Made by a program: the position numbers and the translations under genes. Shown here piece after piece: positions 8,764 to 17,654 of a DNA stretch of 64,000 nt. The stretch's first letter is position 1, and every line of letters starts with the position of its first letter. The notes below the pieces were generated by a model, which made no database searches, was not told the origin of the DNA, and saw only the letters and a list, made by a program, of their open reading frames with translations. The stretch is from Prevotella sp. (GTDB lineage: Bacteria > Bacteroidota > Bacteroidia > Bacteroidales > Bacteroidaceae). The stretch lies in assembly GCA_017619755.1 (NCBI GenBank), contig JAFZRU010000017.1, positions 186,001-250,000 of the forward strand. The letters are read 5' to 3'.

Positions 8764-10758
8764 ATGGCACATTCACACCATTATGAGCACTGCTCCCATG
8801 GCTGTTCACACAGCCACAAACACGAAGAAGACCACCATGAGCATCATCATCACCATGACCACGAGCACCATCACCACGGCGACTTGCATGGCCAATTGTG
8901 GCAAATAGGTTTTGCCGCCCTGCTTTTGGCGGCGGCGGTGGTGGTGGAACATATCACGAAGCTCTCCACATGGCAGTTGTTGTTGTGTTACCTCCCTGCT
9001 TACTTGATGGCTGGTCACTCCACTCTTCGTGAGGCGGCGGAAGGTATCGCCTCCGGCGACTTGTTCAACGAGCATTTCCTGATGACGGTGGCCACCCTCG
9101 GGGCGTTGTGCATCGGGTTTCTCCCCGGGGCGGAGACAGAGTTTCCCGAGGCTGTCTTTGTGATGCTTTTCTTTCAAATCGGTGAGATGTTCGAGGGCTT
9201 TGCCGAGGGCAAGAGCCGAGAGAGCATCGCCCACCTGATGGACATCCGTCCCGACACCGCTATGGTGGAGCGCGGTGGAGAAGAGTGTCAGGTGGAGGCG
9301 GGGAGCGTGCTTCCTGGAGAGACCATCGTGGTGAAACCCGGTGAGCGTGTGCCGCTCGACGGAGAAGTGGTGGAAGGCACGTCGCAGCTCAACACGGTGG
9401 CACTGACGGGCGAGAGCCTTCCCCGGTCCGCCGTGTCGGGTGATGCTGTCTTTGCCGGTAGCGTCAATCTCTCCGGTGTCCTGCGCATCCGCGTGAGCAA
9501 GCCATACGGCGAGAGTACGGCATCGAGAATCATCGACCTTGTGGAACACGCAGGCGAGCATAAGTCGCATAGCGAGGCCTTCATCACCCGTTTCGCCCGC
9601 ATCTATACGCCGGTGGTGGTGGCTGCCGCCTTCATGCTCGCTTTCCTCCCACCGTTGTTCTCCGGGGCCTTCGCCGCCACTTTCCCCACATGGTTGCACC
9701 GTGCCCTCATCTTCCTTGTCGTCTCATGCCCCTGCGCATTGGTGATCAGCATCCCTCTCACCTTCTTCGGAGGCATCGGAGGGGCTTCGCGCAAGGGTGT
9801 TTTGGTGAAAGGAGGCAACTACCTCGACGCCTTGGCACGTACCAACACGGTGGTCTTCGACAAGACTGGCACGCTCACCTATGGCAAGTTTGCCGTGGAA
9901 GCCGTGCATCCTGAGAGTTGTGACGAGCGGCATCTGCTCCACCTCGCCGCCCATGTGGAGCATTTCAGCACCCATCCTGTCGGTGCCGCCCTTCGTGATG
10001 CTTTCCCGGAGGAGAGCACCGACGGCTGTCGTGTGGAAGAGGTGGAGGAGGTGGCCGGTCAGGGTGTCCGCGCCCTTGTCGAGGGTCGTCGTGTGTGCGT
10101 GGGCAACACGCGAATGATGGAGGCGGAGGGTGTCAAGTGGAGCGACTGCCCCCACGTCGGCACCGTCGTCCACGTGAGCATCGATGGCGAGTACGTCGGT
10201 CACATCGCCATCAGCGACAAAGTGAAGGATGATAGTGCATCTGCCATCCACCGCTTGAGAGAGATGGGCGTGGGGCGTGTGGTGATGCTCACTGGCGACC
10301 GTGAGGAAGTGGCCGCTGCCGTTGCCTCGCAGCTAAGCATAAAAGAATATCACGCCGCAATGCTTCCCACCGACAAGGTGGAGGCATTGCGGCGCATGAT
10401 TGCCGAAGCCGGGAATGGCGTGGCTTTTGTGGGCGACGGCATCAATGACGCCCCGGTGCTTGCCATGGCCGACGTGGGCGTGGCCATGGGTGGCTTGGGA
10501 AGCGACGCCGCCATCGAAGCAGCCGATGTGGTGCTGATGGACGACCGTCCGTCGAAACTGTGTACTGCTGTCGTCATCGCTCGTAGAACGCTGCGAATTG
10601 CCCGTCAGAACGTGTGGATGGCCATCGGTGTGAAGGTGGCGGTGCTGGCTCTCGCAACCTTTGGCCTCGCCACGATGTGGATGGCGGTGTTCGCCGACGT
10701 TGGCGTGACGGTGCTTGCCGTGCTCAACGCGATGCGTGCATTGCGGTACACCGAGTAG
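8764..10758 (+). CDS. Heavy-metal P1B-type ATPase (Zn/Cd/Co export type)
   Basis: The ATG at 8764 gives 664 aa. An unusually His-rich N-terminus (about residues 2-40; runs such as HHEHHHHHDHEHHHHGD) replaces the usual HMA/CxxC metal-binding domain. Core motifs are complete: the membrane metal site SCPCAL (Cys322-Pro-Cys324), phosphorylation site DKTGTLT (Asp366), the nucleotide-domain His-Pro pair (STHPVGAA) and hinge GDGINDAP (Asp558). CPC plus a His-rich tail best fits efflux of Zn, Cd, Co or Ni from the cytoplasm; Cu export is less likely but not excluded. The gene is monocistronic, divergent from the cohesin-like gene, and behind a candidate operator. Confidence 0.92.
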   Translation: MAHSHHYEHCSHGCSHSHKHEEDHHEHHHHHDHEHHHHGDLHGQLWQIGFAALLLAAAVVVEHITKLSTWQLLLCYLPAYLMAGHSTLREAAEGIASGDLFNEHFLMTVATLGALCIGFLPGAETEFPEAVFVMLFFQIGEMFEGFAEGKSRESIAHLMDIRPDTAMVERGGEECQVEAGSVLPGETIVVKPGERVPLDGEVVEGTSQLNTVALTGESLPRSAVSGDAVFAGSVNLSGVLRIRVSKPYGESTASRIIDLVEHAGEHKSHSEAFITRFARIYTPVVVAAAFMLAFLPPLFSGAFAATFPTWLHRALIFLVVSCPCALVISIPLTFFGGIGGASRKGVLVKGGNYLDALARTNTVVFDKTGTLTYGKFAVEAVHPESCDERHLLHLAAHVEHFSTHPVGAALRDAFPEESTDGCRVEEVEEVAGQGVRALVEGRRVCVGNTRMMEAEGVKWSDCPHVGTVVHVSIDGEYVGHIAISDKVKDDSASAIHRLREMGVGRVVMLTGDREEVAAAVASQLSIKEYHAAMLPTDKVEALRRMIAEAGNGVAFVGDGINDAPVLAMADVGVAMGGLGSDAAIEAADVVLMDDRPSKLCTAVVIARRTLRIARQNVWMAIGVKVAVLALATFGLATMWMAVFADVGVTVLAVLNAMRALRYTE

Positions 10759-10764
10759 GTAGTA

Positions 10765-11547
10765 TCAGAGTTTGGCTATGATGCCTCTCTCTGTCTTCGA
10801 GATGAAATTGACGATGTTTTGAATTTCGATGCTGTCTGGCACCTGCTCCTTCACTTGCATGATGGCGTCGAAGACGCTGTTCTGGCCGTGGAAGATGAGG
10901 CGATAGGCATTGGCGATGTGTTTCTGCACCTTCTCTGAGACGCCGGCCATGGTGAGGATGGTGGTGTTCACACCTCCGTATGCAACGGGAGTTCCGCCGG
11001 CGATGATGTATGGCGGCACGTCCTTGGAGAAGGTGGTGCCGGCCTGTACCATGGCTCCTCTTCCCACCCTGGTGCCGGCGTTCTGTATGACGCTCGTGGA
11101 AAGGATGGCTCCCTCCCCGACGAAGCAGTCGCCGGCAATCTTGGTGCCGTAGCCGAAGACGCAGTTGTTGGCTATCCTCGTGTCATGCGACACGTGCACA
11201 CCCTCCATGAGGAAGTTGTCGTGGCCGATGATGGTCTGACCCCCATTGTGAGTGGCTCTGTTGATGATGACGTTTTCGCGGATGATGTTGTTGTCGCCGA
11301 TGATGCATTCGCTCTTCTCTCCGCTGAACTCGAAGTCTTGGGGGAGCGCGGCGATGACGGAACCTTGGTGAATCTTGTTCTTCTTCCCAATTCTCGAACC
11401 GTTGAGGATGCTGGTGAAGGGGAAGATGATGCATTCGTCGCCGATTTCCACATCACCCTCGATATATACGAAGGGGAAGATTTTGCAGTTGTCCCCGATT
11501 TTCGCACGGGGGTCTATTTCCGCTCTTGGACTGATATCACTTGCCAT
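10765..11547 (-). CDS. LpxA-like acyltransferase paralogue with altered active site
   Basis: A 260-aa left-handed beta-helix protein with hexapeptide repeats (residues 1-190) and an alpha-helical C-terminus, colinear with UDP-GlcNAc O-acyltransferase LpxA, including DVPPYIIAGGTPVAYGGVN and a C-terminal FISKTERGI. The catalytic base is kept (His121, E. coli His125), but alignment puts Asp140 where E. coli has His144 and Asn156 where it has His160 of the VHQF motif. It may therefore acylate another UDP- or nucleotide-sugar rather than start lipid A synthesis; Bacteroidetes generally have a canonical lpxA in an lpxD-lpxC/fabZ cluster, not seen here. It is the last gene of the RND efflux operon, 18 bp after the TolC-like gene. 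Confidence 0.75.
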   Translation of the reverse strand: MASDISPRAEIDPRAKIGDNCKIFPFVYIEGDVEIGDECIIFPFTSILNGSRIGKKNKIHQGSVIAALPQDFEFSGEKSECIIGDNNIIRENVIINRATHNGGQTIIGHDNFLMEGVHVSHDTRIANNCVFGYGTKIAGDCFVGEGAILSTSVIQNAGTRVGRGAMVQAGTTFSKDVPPYIIAGGTPVAYGGVNTTILTMAGVSEKVQKHIANAYRLIFHGQNSVFDAIMQVKEQVPDSIEIQNIVNFISKTERGIIAKL

Positions 11548-11565
11548 AATATTCGGTGTTTGGTG

Positions 11566-12969
11566 TTATTTTCCCCCGCCTCCCAATGCATTGTAGAGGT
11601 TGACGACGGCCTGCATTTTGTAGAATTGGTCGGAGACGAGCGAGATTTGTGCGTTGAGCAGGGCCTGTTGGGCGGAGATGACCTCGAAATAGGTGCTTCC
11701 CGAACTCTTGAAGAGCATCTTGGTGTGCTCCACGTTCTTCTTCAGGGTCTCCACCTGCTTCTGTTCAAGTTGTATCTTCTCATCGGAGGCGTTGTACAGC
11801 ACGAGGGCGTCACTCACCTCGTTGCCCGCCTTAAGCACGGCGTTTTGCCAGGTGTTGAAGGCCTGCTCGTACTGGGCTTCCGCCACGCGGAGGCCGGCTG
11901 TGAGCTGTCCCTTCATGAAGATGGGTTGGGTGAGGCTGGCGACGGCTGAGAGAAGCACTTTGCCTGGGTTGACAACGGCTCCTCCGCCGCTGTTGGTGAA
12001 GGCGGCCGTGGGCGAGATGGTGAGGCTGGGATAGAACCTGCTCCTTGCTGTCTCAATGCCGTAGAAGCACTGGGCCAAGTTCATCTCGGCATAGTGTACG
12101 TCGGCACGGTTGGCCAAGAGTTGTATGCCCACTCCCGTGGCGAATTTCGACGGAAGGTTCTGGTTGGCTAACTTGCCGCGTGAGATGGCTTGCGCCGGTT
12201 GGCCCATGAGCAGCGAGAGGGCGTTCTCCACCTCTCTCACCTGCCTTTTCATCTCCACCGCCTGTGTCTGCACGGAGTAGTAGTTGGCCTCCGCGCTCTG
12301 CACACTGGTGGAGCGGGCGCGACCTAAGTCCATCTGCAGTTTCATCATCTCCCAGGTGTCCTTGGTGAGTCCTGTCATGTCATCGAGAATCTCCAACTGT
12401 CTGTCGAGCATGAGGAGAGTGTAGTACATGTTGGCTACGCCCTTGACGATGTTGGTCTGCACCACTACTTGGTAGTCGTGCATGCCGAGCAGTTGCATCT
12501 GTGCGCTGCGCTTTTGGGAAAGGAGATTGCCGAAGAGATCGACGTTCCAGCTGATGGCCACCGGCAGTTGGTAGGTCTTTGACACGGCTCCGAAGTCCCA
12601 TGAGGCGATGGTGCCGGATGGTGAGAAGGCGAACTGCGGCAGGAAGGCGAGACGGGCGGCCTTGAGTTGTGTCTCGGCCATCTGTACGTTGAGCGCAGCG
12701 TTGAGCATGTCGACATTGTTGTCGAGTGCTTGCTGGATGAGTATCTGCAACAGGGGGTCGGTGAAGACTTCGCGCCAAGGCAGCCTTCCGAAGGTGAGGC
12801 TGTCTGCAGTGGCCACGAGGGTGTCGCTGCGTGAGACGTTGTCGCGTATGATGCCCCGGGTGTTGACATCGGGTCGGTCGTAGGGGGCGAAGAGCGACTC
12901 CTTGACTGACTTGCATCCGGTGAGCATAAGGGCGCAGGCGCCCGCTATGACGATGTATTTCCTATTCAT
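11566..12969 (-). CDS. Outer-membrane efflux lipoprotein, TolC/OprM family
   Basis: A 467-aa protein with a lipoprotein signal (lipobox LTGC, Cys19) followed by two long alpha-helical repeats, the duplicated OEP domain of TolC-type channels (NodT/OprM branch). The sequence DQFYKMQAVVNLYNALGGG near the C-terminus is typical. It forms the exit duct for the RND pump coded 2 bp upstream (its start is at 12969, the RND stop at 12972) and completes the tripartite system. Substrates cannot be predicted. It is a clean full-length member. Confidence 0.92.
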   Translation of the reverse strand: MNRKYIVIAGACALMLTGCKSVKESLFAPYDRPDVNTRGIIRDNVSRSDTLVATADSLTFGRLPWREVFTDPLLQILIQQALDNNVDMLNAALNVQMAETQLKAARLAFLPQFAFSPSGTIASWDFGAVSKTYQLPVAISWNVDLFGNLLSQKRSAQMQLLGMHDYQVVVQTNIVKGVANMYYTLLMLDRQLEILDDMTGLTKDTWEMMKLQMDLGRARSTSVQSAEANYYSVQTQAVEMKRQVREVENALSLLMGQPAQAISRGKLANQNLPSKFATGVGIQLLANRADVHYAEMNLAQCFYGIETARSRFYPSLTISPTAAFTNSGGGAVVNPGKVLLSAVASLTQPIFMKGQLTAGLRVAEAQYEQAFNTWQNAVLKAGNEVSDALVLYNASDEKIQLEQKQVETLKKNVEHTKMLFKSSGSTYFEVISAQQALLNAQISLVSDQFYKMQAVVNLYNALGGGGK

Positions 12970-12971
12970 GA

Positions 12972-15900
12972 TTATTCCTCCACGGTATAGTTGTTGGCAT
13001 GGTGCACATATTGTTCAAGTTCGGCCTTCACTTCGGCATTCTCCTCGTCCTCGAAACTCATGGGCCTGATCTTTTCCTGGAGTGTCTGGAATATGACAAA
13101 GAGGGCCGGCACGACGAAGACTTGGCAGAGCGTGCCCACGAGCATGCCGCCGATGGCGGCGTAGCCCAAGGTGTTGTTGCCATGGGCGCCCACTCCGAAG
13201 GGCCAGAGCATGGGTAGCAGACCGATGATCATGGCGAGAGAGGTCATAAGGATGGGGCGCAGACGGGCGGCGGCTCCGAGGATGCCCGACCATGAGATGG
13301 CCATGCCCGTCTCCCTGCGTTCGAGAGCGAACTGCACGATGAGGATGGCGTTTTTGGCGAGCAAGCCGATGAGCATGATGAGGGAGATCTGCATGTAGAT
13401 GTCGTTGTTGTGCCCGGTGATTTCGGTGAAGAAGAAGGCACCGGCCAGTCCGAAGGGGATGGAGAGTATGACGGCCAAGGGCAGGATGTAGCTCTCATAC
13501 TGTGCGGAGAGGATGAGATAGACGAACATGATGCAGAGCAGGAAGATGAGCATGGTGGAGTTGCTCGACTCGCTCTCCGAGCGTGTCAGTCCTGAGAAGT
13601 CGTAAGCGTATCCCTGCGGCAGGTATTGCTCCGCCACTTCCCTGACAGCCTTGATACCCTCGCCGGAGGAGTAACCGTCGGCCAGGGTTGCCGTGACATT
13701 GATGCTGGTGAACATGTTGAAGCGGTTGATGTTGGCGGGGCCATAGACGCGATTGATGGAGCAGAACTCGTTGACCGGGGACATGCCGGAGGGCGTGCGC
13801 ACGAAGATGTTGGTCAGGCCTTCGGGGCGTTCGCGGCTTGGAACGTCGCCTTGGATCATCACGCGGTAGAGCTTGCCGTAGGCGTTGAAGTTGGAGGCAT
13901 AGAGACCACCATAGTACCCTTGCAGCGTGCTGAGTATGGTGGAGGGTGTGATGCCGGCCTGCTTGCACTTGGCCACATCCACGTCAATCATGTATTGTGG
14001 ATAGTTGGGGTTGTAGGAGGTCATGGCCATCTGTATCTCCGGCCGCTTGTTGAGCTCTGCCAAGTAGTTCTTGGTCACCTCGAAGAATTTGTTGAGGTCG
14101 CCTCCGGTGCGGTCCTGCATGACCACCGACAGACCGTTGTTGGCCGAGAAGCCTGGGATCATGGGCGGTGAGAAGGCGAGGATTTGTGCATCCTTGATTT
14201 CTGCTGTCTGCTTGTAGATCATGCCCAAGACAGCCATGGCACTCTCCGTTATTCCACGCTCACCGAAGGGCTTGAGCTTGATGATGAATGTGGCTTGGTC
14301 GGAGCCTTGGCCGGCGATGAAGTTGTAGCCTTGGATCTGTTCGCGGCTCTGGATGGCGGTGTTGCTGGCGAGCATGGCGTCCACCTGGTCGATGACCTGA
14401 CGTGTGCGCTCCACGCTGGTGGCTGGTGGCATGCTGATGGTGCAGAAGAGCGTGCCGGTGTCCTCATCGGGAACGAGGCCGGTTTTCGTTGTCGCCATGG
14501 TGGCCACCAACGCGACGATGCCCAAGATGACGGCAATGATGGCGATGATGGGTTTTCGGGTGATGCTCGTCACACCGTTGCGGTACTTGCCGAGGATTTT
14601 ATTGTAAGAGGTGTTGAACGAGGCGTGCATCCTGTCGATGAGGCTCATCTTGCGCTCCTTGCCATGCTCGTCCTTCGGCTTGAGGAAGATGGCGCAGAGC
14701 GCCGGCGATAGCGTCAGGGCGTTGAGGGCGGAGATGAAGATGGAGACGGCCATGGTGACGCCGAACTCGCGGTAGAATGTTCCTGTGGTGCCGCCAATGA
14801 ACGACACGGGGATGAACACGGAGGCCATGACGAGGGTGATGGAGATGATGGCTCCGGAGATTTCGTTCATCGCATCGATGGAGGCGCGCAGTGCACTCTT
14901 GTACCCCATGTCGATCTTGGCATGTACAGCCTCCACCACCACGATGGCGTCGTCCACCACGATGGCGATGGCAAGGAGCAAAGCCGAGAGCGTGAGAAGG
15001 TTGATGGAGAAGCCGAAGATCTTGAGGAAGAAGAACGTACCAATGAGTGACACCGGCACGGCAATCATGGGGATGAGGGTGGAGCGGAAGTCCTGCAAGA
15101 AGACATAAACGACGAAGAAGACAAGGAGCAACGTGATGAAGAGCGTCTTCACCACCTCTTCGATGGAGGCGTAGAGGAACTCTGTCACGTCGTAGTTGAT
15201 CCTATAGATCATTCCCGGCGGGAAAAACTTGGACTGCTCCTCAAGTGTGGCCTTCACGTTTTTGGCAATCTCGTTGGCGTTGGAGCCGGCGATTTGCTGC
15301 ACCATGCCCATGACCGACGGGAGGTTGTTGTTCTTCATCGAGACGGAGTACTGCAGTCCGCCAAGCTCCACGTTGGCCACGTCGCGCAGACGAAGCGTCT
15401 GACCGTTGACGTTGCTGGAGATGATGATGTTGCCAAACTCCTCCGGGGTCTTCAGACGGCCGCGGTATCTCATCACATACTCGTAGGCCACCTTGCTCTG
15501 CTCTCCGAAGGAGCCGGGGGCGGCCTCGATGTTCTGCTCGGCCAGGGCGGCGGAGATGTCGGATGGGATGAGGCCGTACTGCTTCATAAGATCGGGCTTG
15601 AGCCAGATGCGCATGGAGTAAGTCTTCATACCGGGGCTTTGCACGTCACCCACGCCTTGGATACGCTTGATGGCCGGCACGATGTTGATGTTGGCGTAGT
15701 TGGTGAGGAACTCGTCGTCATACCGTCCGTCTTCCGAGGTGATGGTGTACATGATGACTTGCGAGGTCTGCCTCTTCAGCACGGTGACACCCACCCTGGT
15801 GACTTCCGCAGGCAGCAATGCCTGTGCCTGGCTGACACGGTTTTGCACGTTGACGGCGCACATGTCGGCGTTGGTGCCTTGGCGGAAGAGGACGGAGATG

Positions 15901-16169
15901 TTGGCCGAACCTTGGTTGGTGGCCGAGGAGGTCATATAGGTCATGTTCTCCACACCGTTGATGCTCTCCTCAAGGGGTGCAAGGACGGAGTTTTTCACCG
16001 TCTCGGCGTCGGCGCCGGTATAGCTGGTATAGACCATGACGGTGGGCGGAGCAATGTCGGGATACTGCTCGATGGGCAGCGTGAGCAGTCCGATGAAGCC
16101 GAGGATGACGATGACGATGGAAATCACCGTCGATAGCACCGGACGTTTTATGAAGGTTGTAAAAGTCAT
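12972..16169 (-). CDS. RND multidrug efflux transporter, AcrB/MexB (HAE-1) type
   Basis: A 1,065-aa inner-membrane proton antiporter with the full AcrB layout: TM1 (FIKRPVLSTVISIVIVILGF), porter domain, TM2-6, second porter domain, TM8-12. The proton-relay Asp pair is present in TM4 (LLLAIAIVVDDAIVVVEAV) and the GADAETVKNSVLAPLEESING region matches the N-terminal porter. It pumps drugs, bile salts or other amphiphiles from periplasm or membrane to the TolC-like channel using proton-motive force. The operon order adaptor-pump-channel is standard for the phylum. No regulator gene is adjacent. Confidence 0.95.
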   Translation of the reverse strand: MTFTTFIKRPVLSTVISIVIVILGFIGLLTLPIEQYPDIAPPTVMVYTSYTGADAETVKNSVLAPLEESINGVENMTYMTSSATNQGSANISVLFRQGTNADMCAVNVQNRVSQAQALLPAEVTRVGVTVLKRQTSQVIMYTITSEDGRYDDEFLTNYANINIVPAIKRIQGVGDVQSPGMKTYSMRIWLKPDLMKQYGLIPSDISAALAEQNIEAAPGSFGEQSKVAYEYVMRYRGRLKTPEEFGNIIISSNVNGQTLRLRDVANVELGGLQYSVSMKNNNLPSVMGMVQQIAGSNANEIAKNVKATLEEQSKFFPPGMIYRINYDVTEFLYASIEEVVKTLFITLLLVFFVVYVFLQDFRSTLIPMIAVPVSLIGTFFFLKIFGFSINLLTLSALLLAIAIVVDDAIVVVEAVHAKIDMGYKSALRASIDAMNEISGAIISITLVMASVFIPVSFIGGTTGTFYREFGVTMAVSIFISALNALTLSPALCAIFLKPKDEHGKERKMSLIDRMHASFNTSYNKILGKYRNGVTSITRKPIIAIIAVILGIVALVATMATTKTGLVPDEDTGTLFCTISMPPATSVERTRQVIDQVDAMLASNTAIQSREQIQGYNFIAGQGSDQATFIIKLKPFGERGITESAMAVLGMIYKQTAEIKDAQILAFSPPMIPGFSANNGLSVVMQDRTGGDLNKFFEVTKNYLAELNKRPEIQMAMTSYNPNYPQYMIDVDVAKCKQAGITPSTILSTLQGYYGGLYASNFNAYGKLYRVMIQGDVPSRERPEGLTNIFVRTPSGMSPVNEFCSINRVYGPANINRFNMFTSINVTATLADGYSSGEGIKAVREVAEQYLPQGYAYDFSGLTRSESESSNSTMLIFLLCIMFVYLILSAQYESYILPLAVILSIPFGLAGAFFFTEITGHNNDIYMQISLIMLIGLLAKNAILIVQFALERRETGMAISWSGILGAAARLRPILMTSLAMIIGLLPMLWPFGVGAHGNNTLGYAAIGGMLVGTLCQVFVVPALFVIFQTLQEKIRPMSFEDEENAEVKAELEQYVHHANNYTVEE

Positions 16170-16216
16170 GTCTTGTAATGATTAGGGTTATGCAACGCTC
16201 ATACGGAGCCGAAGGG

Positions 16217-17458
16217 CTACATGCCCATGGCCTTTTTGAATTTCTTGGTGTCGCCCTGGTTCTCGCCCAGCTTCTCGGCATCCTCTATCTTCTTGTCGTA
16301 CTGCTCCTCGGTGATCTGCACAATCTCCATGCCGTCGCTGAGCTTGGTGATGCCCTTGGAGACATACTTGTCGCCCACCTTGAGGCCTTCCTCCACGACA
16401 TAGTTGTTGCCGTCGTTCTGGGGAGCCACCTTGATTTCGGTGTACTTCACCTTGTTGTCTGGGCCGACGGTGTAGATGAAGTGTTTGTCCTGTACCTCGG
16501 AGACGCACGATTGTGGCACGACGATGGCGGAATGGTTGTCGTGGGTCACGACGATGGATCCGGAGGCACCGCTCTTGAGAAGACGTTCGGGGTTGGGGAA
16601 CTGTGCAATCATTGATACGGAACCGGTGCCGGAGTCGATGAGGCCACTCATCTTCACCACCCTTCCCGTGTGGGGGTAGATGGATCCGTCGGCGAGCCGG
16701 AGACGCAGCGGCGGGAAGGTGTTCACGGCGGCGTTGATGCCTCCTGAGTTCTTGGTCATCTTCAGCACGTCCTTCTCCGTCATGGAGAAATACACCTCCG
16801 TGGTGCTGATGTTGGAGATGGTGGTGAGAGCAGGGTTGCTGGAGGCGCTCACCAGTGCGCCGACCTTGTAGGGCAGGTTGCCCACCACTCCGCTGGCGGG
16901 GCTTTTCACATAGCAGAAGCTAAGGTTCTCCTTGGCGGAGGCCAGTCCGGCCTGTGCCTGTTGGAGGGCCGCCTTGGTCTGGTTGACTTGTGCCAATGCG
17001 CTGTTGTAGCTGTTCTGCGCGGCTTGCAACTCATAGTCGCCGATGACGCCGTTCTTGTGCAGCTCTGTGCTGTTCTCGTAGGTCAGTTTGGCGGTGGCCA
17101 TCTGTGCCTCTGCGGTGTTGATGGCGGCCCTTGCCTGGTTGACGGAAGCCTCGGCCTGCCTCACGGCAGCTTGGTAGGTCTCATTGTCGAGCACGAAAAG
17201 TATCTGACCCGCTCCTACAGTCTGACCCTCGTGCACATTGATGCGGGTGATGAAACCGGAGGTCTTGGGGCGGATTTCCACGTCCTGAACACCTTTGATG
17301 GAGGCGGGGTAGGTGGTTTCTGAAGTGGCGCTGGCGGTGCCTGCGGTGAGTACGGGGAACTCGTTGTCACCGAAGTTCATGCCGCCGCCTTTCTTACCGC
17401 CACAAGCCACTAAGCATGCAGCAGTTGCTACAAGCAAGAAGAATTTTGTTCGTTTCAT
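16217..17458 (-). CDS. RND periplasmic adaptor (membrane fusion protein), AcrA type
   Basis: The ATG at 17458 gives a 413-aa lipoprotein (lipobox LVAC, Cys19, then GGKKGGG); an alternative ATG at 17473 adds five residues. Domains in order: barrel-sandwich half, coiled-coil hairpin rich in Ala/Gln (about 100-185), second lipoyl half, beta-barrel and membrane-proximal domain. It bridges the RND pump and the TolC-like channel in the periplasm. It is the first gene of the efflux operon, with a -7 box about 70 bp upstream. Confidence 0.93.
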   Translation of the reverse strand: MKRTKFFLLVATAACLVACGGKKGGGMNFGDNEFPVLTAGTASATSETTYPASIKGVQDVEIRPKTSGFITRINVHEGQTVGAGQILFVLDNETYQAAVRQAEASVNQARAAINTAEAQMATAKLTYENSTELHKNGVIGDYELQAAQNSYNSALAQVNQTKAALQQAQAGLASAKENLSFCYVKSPASGVVGNLPYKVGALVSASSNPALTTISNISTTEVYFSMTEKDVLKMTKNSGGINAAVNTFPPLRLRLADGSIYPHTGRVVKMSGLIDSGTGSVSMIAQFPNPERLLKSGASGSIVVTHDNHSAIVVPQSCVSEVQDKHFIYTVGPDNKVKYTEIKVAPQNDGNNYVVEEGLKVGDKYVSKGITKLSDGMEIVQITEEQYDKKIEDAEKLGENQGDTKKFKKAMGM

Positions 17459-17529
17459 ATTTGTTTTGTTCATTTTGATAATTACAAGCAATGTGAAAAC
17501 TCAATCGTTGCATTTGGGTTTTCAAAGTG

Positions 17530-17537
17530 CAAAGTTA
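17530..17537 (-). promoter_or_regulatory. -7 box of the efflux operon promoter
   Basis: TAACTTTG on the minus strand, an exact TAnnTTTG, 72 bp upstream of the adaptor start. I do not see a good -33 TTTG at the right distance, so the assignment is tentative. Confidence 0.4.
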
Positions 17538-17602
17538 CAAAACATATCCCATTGCCACCCCCTTTGGGGTGGATATTTAACATATATTATTATTGTGTGA
17601 AA

Positions 17603-17654
17603 GTCCTTAAAGACTTTAAGGTCCTTAATGTCCTTAAAGACCCTAAAGTCCTTG
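17603..17654. repeat. Tandem array, nearly six 9-bp units (GTCCTTAAA/GACTTTAAG)
   Basis: Units in exact 9-bp phase: GTCCTTAAA, GACTTTAAG, GTCCTTAAT, GTCCTTAAA, GACCCTAAA, GTCCTTG. The array straddles the stop codon of the tRNA nucleotidyltransferase gene (TAG at 17645-17643), so its last codons are made of repeat. A related array (19172-19201) lies upstream of the same gene. Confidence 0.88.
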
